A stretch of DNA of 17,801 bases, taken from contig JALVPA010000057.1 in NCBI GenBank assembly GCA_027026055.1, positions 1-17,801 of the forward strand, written 5' to 3'. Position numbers and translations under genes: made by a program. The first letter of the stretch is position 1; the number at the start of each line of letters is the position of its first letter. The DNA is from Campylobacteraceae bacterium. Lineage in GTDB: Bacteria > Campylobacterota > Campylobacteria > Campylobacterales > Sulfurovaceae. A model generated the notes under the pieces. It did no database searches, had not been told where the DNA came from, and worked only from the letters and a program-made list of their open reading frames with translations. This document shows, in pieces, positions 11,645 to 17,801 of the stretch.

Positions 11645-14014
11645 TTATTGACACCCGACACACTCCATACTGCGGTCTTCGACGTCGTTCGTCGTTTCGG
11701 GAGATTGGCTTCTGAGATAATAGGTCGACTTGAGTCCGAATTTCCATGCGTTCATGTAAATTTCGTTAAGATAGCGTCCGCTCGCTTTATCGAGAGTGAT
11801 AAAGATATTGAGCGATTGTCCCTGATCGATCCACTTTTGTCGAATCGCACCCGCTTTGATCAAGATGTTTTGATCGAGATCGTACGCGGGTGTATAATAT
11901 TGCCACGTATCGGGCGAAAGCTTGGGTACGACCACCGGAATAAGTCCGGAGAGGTTTTCCTCGAACCATTTGCGTTTGTAAACCGGTTCGATCGCCTGAG
12001 TCGTTCCTGTCAATATCGAAATGGAACTGGTCGGCGCAATCGCCATCAGATAGCCGTTGCGCAAACCGTCGTTCATCACTTTCTTTTTCAGCGCCTGCCA
12101 ATCGTGCGTGTACCCGAAAAGTCCGCCTCTGTCCACCAACTTGCAAGCATTTTCGTTGGCCTTGTCTATCGGGAAGATTCCTTTGGACCAGTCGGAGCCC
12201 TCGAAGTTGGGATATTTGCCCTTTTCCAGCGCCAAATCGCTGGAGGCGCGAATCGCATAATACGAAAGCGACTCCATCACTTCGTCTATCTTTTCGAAAT
12301 GTTCGTAACTGCCCCACATGATCTTGTGCTCTGCAAGCATCTGCGCTTCGCCCATCACGCCCAATCCGATGGCGCGGGTTTTTTGGTTGGTCTTTTTGAC
12401 CTTCGCCAGCGGATAGAAGTTCAAATCGATGACATTGTCGAGCATACGCACGGCAATGGGCACAACACGCGCCAAATCCTCTTTAGTGTTGACCTTGGAA
12501 AGATTCACCGATGCAAGGTTGCACACCGCCGTTTCGCCGTCGATACACTCTTTGTCGACAATCCAAATCTGTTTGCCGTCAATACTGTCCAGCGCCGTTA
12601 CTTTTTTGGCGGGTTTGGTCACGCCCGTATCGACGGTAATCGGTTCGTCCTCTTCGTAGCTTGCCGTCGTACCGTCTTCGAAAATAAAACGAATCTTGTA
12701 ATGGTTCGGCGAAGTGTTTTGGAAAATTTCCGTACACAAGTTTGTAGAGCGAATAATCCCCGCATGCTTGTTGGGGTTGGCACGGTTGGCGGTATCTTTA
12801 AATGTCAGGAAGGGATTGCCCGTTTCGAAATAGCTACGCAATATCTCTTTCCACAACTGCTTTGCCGAAATGCGTTCGCGTACGATATCGTCGTCGCTGT
12901 TTTCAAGCTCGATATAGCGTTTCTCGAACGCTTCTCCGTAAAGTTCCGTCAGCTCTTTGACTTCGTAAGGATCGAACAGCGTCCACATCGCATCTTCCCG
13001 GACACGCTTCATAAAAAGATCGTTGATCCAAAGCGCGGGGAAGAGATCGTGCGCGCGGCGACGCTCTTCGCCCGAGTTTTTCTTCAGATCTAAAAAGTCG
13101 CGCACGTCCAAATGCCACGGTTCGATATAAACGGCAATCGCTCCTTTGCGCGTACCGAGTTGATCGACAGCGATCGCCACGTCGTTGGCGATTTTCAAAA
13201 ACGGGACAATACCGCCCGCGGCATGCTTGTGCCCGTCGATAAACGATCCCATGCCGCGCACCTGCGTCCAATCCCACCCGATACCGCCGCCGAATTTGGA
13301 AAGCAACGCCATCTCTTTGTAGCCGTCGAAAATCCCTTCGATATTGTCGGGCGTCGATCCGATATAACAAGAACTCAACTGGTGTCTCGGGGTACGCGCG
13401 TTCGAAAGCGTCGGTGTCGCCGCCATCACTTCGAATTTGCTCAAGATGTCGTAAAAACGTTTCGCCCACGTTTGACAATCGAACTCGTTTTGCGCCAAAA
13501 ACATCGCCACCGCCATAAAGAGTTGCTGAGGCAACTCGATGGGTTTGCCCTGTCTGTCTTTGATCAAGTAGCGATCGTAAAGCGTACGAATGCCGAGATA
13601 GGTAAACTGCAAATCGCGCTCGGGCTTGATATAGTCGTTGAGATCGTCAAGGTCGTATTTGTCTTTAAGACCCAAAACGATTCGCCCTTCCTTTTCGCCG
13701 CGTTCGAAGTAGTCTCGCAGGTGATTGTATCCGGTAAATCCCGTCACCTTGTGATACAAATCGTAAAGGAACAGTCGTGCCGCTACAAAGGTCCAATTGG
13801 GTCTGTCGATGTCAATCTTGTCAACTGCCGTTTTAATCAAAGTCGTTTGGATCTCTTCGGTCGTGATCATATCGCGAAACTGAAGTTTCGCATCCACCTC
13901 CAACTCGCTCTGGCTTACACCCTCCAAACCTTCTACGGCGGCGGCCGTGTACTTTTGTATTTTCGACACGTCCAGGGTTTCGACACGTCCGTTACGTTTT
14001 ACCACTCTTATCAT
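11645..14014 (-). CDS. nrdA: Ribonucleoside-diphosphate reductase, alpha subunit (class Ia)
   Basis: This 789-aa catalytic subunit reduces NDPs to dNDPs using a radical supplied by NrdB. An ATP-cone for allosteric control spans about residues 1-90 (IRVVKRNGRVETLDVSKIQK). The redox cysteine Cys216 is in SSCYIGSTPDN. The active-site trio Asn425, Cys427 and Glu429 is in NLCTE, and the partner Cys498 is in AVCNLASVNLS. The C-terminal pair Cys785-Cys788 (ECVGCQ) passes electrons from thioredoxin. The Cys427-Cys498 spacing is about 50 residues longer than in Escherichia coli, which I attribute to a lineage insertion. No nrdB is in the window. GGGAGT precedes the ATG at good spacing. TATACT at 14097-14092 on the minus strand is a reasonable -10. 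Confidence 0.97.
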   Translation of the reverse strand: MIRVVKRNGRVETLDVSKIQKYTAAAVEGLEGVSQSELEVDAKLQFRDMITTEEIQTTLIKTAVDKIDIDRPNWTFVAARLFLYDLYHKVTGFTGYNHLRDYFERGEKEGRIVLGLKDKYDLDDLNDYIKPERDLQFTYLGIRTLYDRYLIKDRQGKPIELPQQLFMAVAMFLAQNEFDCQTWAKRFYDILSKFEVMAATPTLSNARTPRHQLSSCYIGSTPDNIEGIFDGYKEMALLSKFGGGIGWDWTQVRGMGSFIDGHKHAAGGIVPFLKIANDVAIAVDQLGTRKGAIAVYIEPWHLDVRDFLDLKKNSGEERRRAHDLFPALWINDLFMKRVREDAMWTLFDPYEVKELTELYGEAFEKRYIELENSDDDIVRERISAKQLWKEILRSYFETGNPFLTFKDTANRANPNKHAGIIRSTNLCTEIFQNTSPNHYKIRFIFEDGTTASYEEDEPITVDTGVTKPAKKVTALDSIDGKQIWIVDKECIDGETAVCNLASVNLSKVNTKEDLARVVPIAVRMLDNVIDLNFYPLAKVKKTNQKTRAIGLGVMGEAQMLAEHKIMWGSYEHFEKIDEVMESLSYYAIRASSDLALEKGKYPNFEGSDWSKGIFPIDKANENACKLVDRGGLFGYTHDWQALKKKVMNDGLRNGYLMAIAPTSSISILTGTTQAIEPVYKRKWFEENLSGLIPVVVPKLSPDTWQYYTPAYDLDQNILIKAGAIRQKWIDQGQSLNIFITLDKASGRYLNEIYMNAWKFGLKSTYYLRSQSPETTNDVEDRSMECVGCQ

Positions 14015-14091
14015 GAAAGACTCCCGCTTTTTCCGAAAAGTGTCAATCTGTCAACTTGCGTAAAACAGAGATATTCCGGTTGATTTGACGA

Positions 14092-14097
14092 AGTATA
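14092..14097 (-). promoter_or_regulatory. Candidate -10 box for nrdA
   Basis: TATACT on the minus strand lies 78 bases upstream of the nrdA ATG, in the 260-base AT-rich gap before purB. No matching -35 is evident and I saw no NrdR-type palindrome pair. The rest of the gap (14098-14225) shows no gene. Confidence 0.35.
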
Positions 14098-14225
14098 GCG
14101 AAACATTCTCGGCAGAATCTCTCTGCTTTGTCACGCTAAAAAAGTAGTTGATTTTACTCAAAATTTGCTTGCAAAAACGAGGAGTCGAAGGAAATATTTT
14201 TATTTGTGTTTTTTATAAATTATCA

Positions 14226-14247
14226 TTTGAAAAATATATTTTTCAAA
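14226..14247 (-). terminator. Perfect 22-bp AT-rich palindrome after purB
   Basis: The stretch from TTTGAAAAAT to ATTTTTCAAA is its own exact reverse complement. It starts 28 bases past the purB stop. It would form an AT-rich hairpin in the transcript and is followed on the minus strand by AT-rich sequence (TGATAATTT). A shorter GC hairpin GGCC-GAAAAA-GGC lies between it and the stop. It probably ends purB transcription. A protein-binding palindrome is the alternative. Confidence 0.5.
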
Positions 14248-14274
14248 GAGTGCGGAGAAGGCCGAAAAAGGCGT

Positions 14275-15606
14275 TTACTCTCCGAAAACGCGCGCAAAAA
14301 TTTTGTCGACGTTTTTGGTATAGTAGTCGTAGTTGAAGGCTTCGCGAATTTGCGATTCGTCGAGTTTGCTTCTTAGGGTCTCGTCTTCAAGAAGATATTG
14401 CAAAAAGAGGCTCTCTCCCTTTTCGTTGACAGGCGGTTTGCCTTGTTGTAACGCCTCCCATACCTTCATTGCGTTTCGCTGTACGATTTTATAAGCCTCT
14501 TCGCGACTTACGCCCGCTTTGGGCAACTCCAGCAAGATACGCTGACTAAAGACCAAACCGCCCGTAAGGTTGAGATTTTTCATCATATTTTCGGGCATAA
14601 CGGTGAGATTGGCGATGACGTTGTTGAAACGATGCAACATAAAGTCGCTTGTAATAAAGCTGTCGGGCAACCAAAAACGCTCGGTAGAACTATGGGAGAT
14701 ATCGCGCTCGTGCCACAATGCGACATTTTCCATCGCGGGGATAACATAAGCACGAATGATTCGCGCCAATCCGGTAATGTTTTCGGTCAAGATAGGGTTG
14801 CGTTTGTGCGGCATCGCGGAGGAGCCTTTTTGCCCTTTTGCGAAGAACTCTTCGGCTTCGTACACTTCCGTGCGCTGCCAGTGACGTACCTGCACCGCAA
14901 ACTTCTCGATAGAACTTGCCAACAGCGCCAACGCCGAAGCAAGACGCGCATAACGATCGCGCTGAATCACTTGGTTGGAAACGGGTGCAGGCTTAAGACC
15001 GAGTTCTTTACAGGCTATCTCTTCGAGTTCGAGCGGCGCATGGGCGAAATTTCCCATCGCACCGCTGATCTGACCTACCGCAATCACCTCCATCGTCTCT
15101 TCGAGATTCTCGAGATGACGGCGTAGTTCGTCGTACCATACCGCCAACACCAAACCGAAAGTGATAGGCTCTCCGTGAATCCCGTGGCTACGTCCCACCA
15201 TAAGCGTATATTTGTGCTCCAACGCACGTTTTTTGACCGACTCCATCACCATCTTTACGTCGTCGATGATAATCTTCAACGAATCGCGCATCTGAAGCGC
15301 CACTGCCGTATCGACCGTGTCGGAGCTTGTCATGCCGTAGTGAAACCAGCGGCTCTCTTCACCTAAACTCTCCGCTACACTTGTCGTAAACGCAATGAGA
15401 TCATGTTTGGTTTCGGCTTCGATCTCGTCGATACGCTCTACGCTGAACGTAGCGTTTTTGACAATTTTCTCGGCATCTTCGTCGGGGATAAGTCCCAGCT
15501 TGTTCCAAGCTTTGACTACCGCCTTTTCGACTTCGAGCCACGCGGCGTAACGCGCCTCTTGCGTCCACTTCTCTTTCATCTCTTTTCGGGCGTAACGTTC
15601 TACCAT
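14275..15606 (-). CDS. purB: Adenylosuccinate lyase
   Basis: This 443-aa enzyme cleaves SAICAR and adenylosuccinate to fumarate plus AICAR or AMP in purine synthesis. The fumarase/aspartase-superfamily signature is GSSAMPHKRNP (261-271), with the catalytic serine in the SSAM loop. The other conserved regions are HYGMTSSDTVDTA (89-101) and GRSHGIHGEPITFG (138-151), which carries the catalytic His141. Length fits the short bacterial PurB type (about 430-450 residues). ATG 15606 faces an 80-base gap shared with the divergent RluA-type gene. That gap is AT-rich, with several possible -10 boxes but no clear operator. There is no sign of damage or fusion. Confidence 0.97.
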   Translation of the reverse strand: MVERYARKEMKEKWTQEARYAAWLEVEKAVVKAWNKLGLIPDEDAEKIVKNATFSVERIDEIEAETKHDLIAFTTSVAESLGEESRWFHYGMTSSDTVDTAVALQMRDSLKIIIDDVKMVMESVKKRALEHKYTLMVGRSHGIHGEPITFGLVLAVWYDELRRHLENLEETMEVIAVGQISGAMGNFAHAPLELEEIACKELGLKPAPVSNQVIQRDRYARLASALALLASSIEKFAVQVRHWQRTEVYEAEEFFAKGQKGSSAMPHKRNPILTENITGLARIIRAYVIPAMENVALWHERDISHSSTERFWLPDSFITSDFMLHRFNNVIANLTVMPENMMKNLNLTGGLVFSQRILLELPKAGVSREEAYKIVQRNAMKVWEALQQGKPPVNEKGESLFLQYLLEDETLRSKLDESQIREAFNYDYYTKNVDKIFARVFGE

Positions 15607-15686
15607 AATGCATCCGTCCTCACATAAAATTTGGGTACAATTTTATCCAAACTATCATATAAGACGACTTTTGCAAGGATCACACC

Positions 15687-16613
15687 GTGCCTTTTACCAA
15701 AGAGCGCCATCGCGTCACCGAGCCCATACCGGCTTTTTTGTTTTTGATGCGACACTTCGGCGTCAGCCAGGCGGAAGCGCAACGTATCATCTGCAAAGAG
15801 CGACTTCTCGTCGGGGGCAAACCCGTTACTCCCGGTACGCGCCTCGATATCGGCGAGGTGGAACTGATACGTTTCGTACCTGCACCTCGAGGCAAAACAC
15901 CGTTGCTTGCCACCGAAGATTTCGCCGTTTTCGACAAACCTTCGGGCATTTTGGTGCATCCGAACAAAACCGAAACCCCCTACTCTATGCTCGACGATAT
16001 TCGTTATCTTTACGGCGACGAAGCAAACGCAGTACACCGTATCGACAAAGAGACGTCCGGCTTGTTGTTGGTGAGCCGCCACAAGGCGGCAGAACGCTTT
16101 TTGAAAAACGCTTTCGAGACAAAGGCGATCGCCAAAAGCTATCTCGCATGGGTCGAGGGGCGTGTCGCTTCCGCTTTTACGGTCGATGCGCCCATCAAAA
16201 TCAACGACGATTACCGCACCACCAAACACAAAGTCTTTATAGACTCTACAGGAAAACCCGCAATAACAAAGTTTCGTCCAATTTTCTACGACAAAGCGCT
16301 CGATGCCACACTTCTTGCTTGCTATCCCGAAACGGGGCGTACCCACCAAATACGCATCCATTTGTTTCACGTGAAACACCCTATCTTGGGCGACCCTATC
16401 TATCATGCGGACTATACGACAGCAAATGCCTATCTCGACGGAAAACTCGGCAATGAAGAGCGTCGCATGCGTACCGGAGCTTCACGCCTGATGCTTCATG
16501 CCCAAACACTTTCCTTCCGATACAAAAACGACGTCTATGTGGAGAGTGCGGAAGATTTTGCATCGCAAAAAAATCTCATTTGTGCGACACGCGTGCGTGA
16601 ATTCGAAGCCTGA
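15687..16613 (+). CDS. RluA-family pseudouridine synthase
   Basis: This 308-aa RNA-modifying enzyme starts at GTG 15687, with AAGGAT at 15675-15680. No nearer ATG exists. An S4-like N-terminal part (FLMRHFGVSQAEAQRIICKE, 20-39) is followed by the catalytic domain. The RluA motif HRIDKETSGLL (117-127) supplies the catalytic Asp120. The other family motifs are FDKPSGILVHP (82-92), KSYLAWVEG and PETGRTHQIRIHLFHVKHPILGDPIY. It converts uridine to pseudouridine in rRNA or tRNA. Whether it acts like RluC, RluD or TruC cannot be told from motifs alone. It is divergent from purB and converges on the small gene at 16628 with only a 14-base gap. Confidence 0.93.
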   Translation: MPFTKERHRVTEPIPAFLFLMRHFGVSQAEAQRIICKERLLVGGKPVTPGTRLDIGEVELIRFVPAPRGKTPLLATEDFAVFDKPSGILVHPNKTETPYSMLDDIRYLYGDEANAVHRIDKETSGLLLVSRHKAAERFLKNAFETKAIAKSYLAWVEGRVASAFTVDAPIKINDDYRTTKHKVFIDSTGKPAITKFRPIFYDKALDATLLACYPETGRTHQIRIHLFHVKHPILGDPIYHADYTTANAYLDGKLGNEERRMRTGASRLMLHAQTLSFRYKNDVYVESAEDFASQKNLICATRVREFEA

Positions 16614-16627
16614 GCGGAAGAAAACTC

Positions 16628-16729
16628 CTACTTCTCTTTATCGGAACGAGCATCGTAAATAAACCAAGCAATAAAAACACCCGCTACGGCTATGATATAC
16701 CCGAGTAGCGAAATTTCCAAACTACTCAT
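16628..16729 (-). CDS. 33-aa single-span membrane protein, overlaps rlmN
   Basis: This tiny gene reads from ATG 16729 to TAG 16628. Its ribosome binding site AAAGGAG lies inside the last codons of rlmN, with the ATG overlapping the rlmN stop by eight bases. The product begins MSSLEISLLGYIIAVAG and has one membrane helix (about residues 7-25) followed by a charged tail ending ARSDKEK. The topology is likely a cytoplasmic C-terminus. Good ribosome binding, perfect coupling and a clean hydrophobic helix make it a credible gene despite its size. It resembles the small subunits attached to membrane complexes (for example CcoQ-like proteins) only in general shape. I cannot assign a function. Confidence 0.7.
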   Translation of the reverse strand: MSSLEISLLGYIIAVAGVFIAWFIYDARSDKEK

Positions 16730-17798
16730 CGTTTTCTCCTTTCAGTTCTTGTTCTCTGAGTTGACCGCAAGCGGCGGAGATATCGATACCTTTCGATTCG
16801 CGTATCGTGCACAACACTCCTTTGGAGAGCAAATACTCTTGAAAAGCGACCATATCCTCTTCGAAAGGACGTTGAAATTCGGTACCCGGATAAGGGTTGA
16901 AATAGATCAAATTGACTTTAGCTTTGATGCCGTCGAGCAACTTTACCAGTTTTTTCGCCGAAGCGATGTCGTCGTTGACATCTTTGATGACAAGATACTC
17001 GAAAAGCACCTTTTTGCGCGTGTTGACGGGAAAGTTTTTGACCGCTTGCATGATCGATTCGATGTTGTAGGCTTTATTGATAGGCATCAAGCGTTCTCGA
17101 AGCGCATCGTCCACGGCATGCAAGCTGATAGCGAGATTGACGCCGAGTTCGAGTTTGCCGAGTTTCTCTATCTTCGTGGAGAGTCCCGAAGTCGAGATGG
17201 TCTGGCGGTGCGGAGAGATCATCATCCCCTGCGGATCGGAAAAAATACGAATGGCATCCGCCACCGCTTCGAGATTGTCAAGCGGCTCTCCCATCCCCAT
17301 AAAAACGACGTTGACACGCCTGTTGGCGGCAATATCGTTTTCTTTTTTGATGAGGCGCAACTGTTCGACAATCTCGCCTGCGCTCAAATTACGCACGAAA
17401 CCGCCCTTTGCCGTCAAACAAAACGCACATCCGACCTTACATCCTACCTGCGAAGAGATGCATACCGTATAGCGCTCGTGATGCTTGATCGAACCGTCTT
17501 CGTAATACGTTTTCGGTTTCATAAGAAGCAATACCGCCTCAACCGTATGTCCGTCATGCAGTCGAAAAAGATACTTTTTGCTTCCGTCTATACTCTGCTC
17601 TACCTTGACGATCTCAAGTGGATGTATTGCATAGTTCTCCGCCAAGGTTCGACGCATTTCGGCGGGAAGGTTTTTCATCTCCTCGAAATCGCTTACGTAC
17701 TTATGGTAGAGCCAATCGAATATCTGCTTTACGCGAAACGCGGGCTTTATATCGCGTTTGAGCGCTTCTTGCGTGAAATCTTGAATATAGGGTTTCAT
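16722..17798 (-). CDS. rlmN: Dual-specificity 23S rRNA/tRNA adenine-C2 methyltransferase
   Basis: This 358-aa radical-SAM enzyme methylates C2 of A2503 in 23S rRNA and of A37 in certain tRNAs. The 4Fe-4S cluster motif is Cys120, Cys124 and Cys127 (VGCKVGCAFC). The methyl-carrying cysteine pair is Cys113 (YTVCISS) and Cys344 (SAACGQ), at the same relative spacing as in Escherichia coli RlmN. VVFMGMGEPLDN and HRQTISTSG are further radical-SAM and RlmN motifs. The ATG at 17798 is three bases from the window edge. Its ribosome binding site is not visible, so a slightly longer start cannot be excluded. The gene is coupled at its 3' end to the 33-aa membrane protein. Cfr-type methylation at C8 is less likely given the housekeeping setting. 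Confidence 0.96.
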   Translation of the reverse strand: MKPYIQDFTQEALKRDIKPAFRVKQIFDWLYHKYVSDFEEMKNLPAEMRRTLAENYAIHPLEIVKVEQSIDGSKKYLFRLHDGHTVEAVLLLMKPKTYYEDGSIKHHERYTVCISSQVGCKVGCAFCLTAKGGFVRNLSAGEIVEQLRLIKKENDIAANRRVNVVFMGMGEPLDNLEAVADAIRIFSDPQGMMISPHRQTISTSGLSTKIEKLGKLELGVNLAISLHAVDDALRERLMPINKAYNIESIMQAVKNFPVNTRKKVLFEYLVIKDVNDDIASAKKLVKLLDGIKAKVNLIYFNPYPGTEFQRPFEEDMVAFQEYLLSKGVLCTIRESKGIDISAACGQLREQELKGENDE

Positions 17799-17801
17799 CT
17801 T

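Noticed and set aside
11648..13093. 481-aa open frame on the plus strand opposite nrdA
   Set aside because: It runs opposite clear NrdA catalytic motifs, and its composition is typical of antisense translation.
14148..14336. 62-aa open frame between nrdA and purB
   Set aside because: It has no ribosome binding site, it overlaps the purB 3' end, and it crosses the palindrome at 14226-14247.
15600..16406. 268-aa open frame opposite the RluA-type gene
   Set aside because: It overlaps fully with a gene carrying all RluA motifs, and it has no start signal of its own.

Overview
The window looks like chromosome from a free-living member of the Campylobacterota (Sulfurovum/Sulfurimonas-like). This rests on protein character rather than a database match: a PiT transporter with a long charged loop, an NrdA with an extended active-site segment, an RlmN/RluA/PurB set with campylobacterotal wording, and an FNR-controlled nitrosative-stress-type operon. 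Most genes have moderate GC. Positions about 1985-3250 are clearly more AT-rich.

Left part (1-3892) is an accessory region. A small Cys-rich protein runs off the left edge on the minus strand. It is followed by a 341-base non-coding stretch packed with palindromes, then arsC and arsR (minus strand, transcribed arsR to arsC). Facing away from them is a CopZ-type zinc/[2Fe-2S] protein. An AT-rich island follows, with an unrecognised 106-aa protein and a type II toxin-antitoxin pair. Two diverged copies of a palindromic repeat flank the pair. To the right of the island lie decayed coding remnants and a frameshifted second copy of the CopZ-like C-terminus, so this segment has been rearranged.

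Middle part (3893-8607, minus strand): a PiT phosphate transporter lies downstream of a beta-barrel porin whose promoter carries an 11-bp-period direct repeat resembling a Pho box, which points to a phosphate-uptake unit. Upstream are an ankyrin-repeat protein, the nucleoid protein YbaB, aspartate decarboxylase PanD (translationally coupled to ybaB) and a thioredoxin-like [2Fe-2S] ferredoxin.

Positions 8689-11364 (plus strand) hold a tight four-gene operon: an FmdE-family protein, a hemerythrin-like di-iron protein, a DUF2249 protein and a polytopic NnrS/heme-copper-oxidase-like membrane protein. A perfect FNR-type box (TTGAT-N4-ATCAA) sits about 41 bases before the expected transcription start. 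The likely role is anaerobic or nitric-oxide-related metabolism or stress.

Right part (11645-17798) is housekeeping: nrdA and purB (minus), an RluA-family pseudouridine synthase (plus), and rlmN with a 33-aa membrane protein overlapping its 3' end (minus). I saw no tRNA, rRNA, CRISPR array, complete insertion sequence or replication origin.
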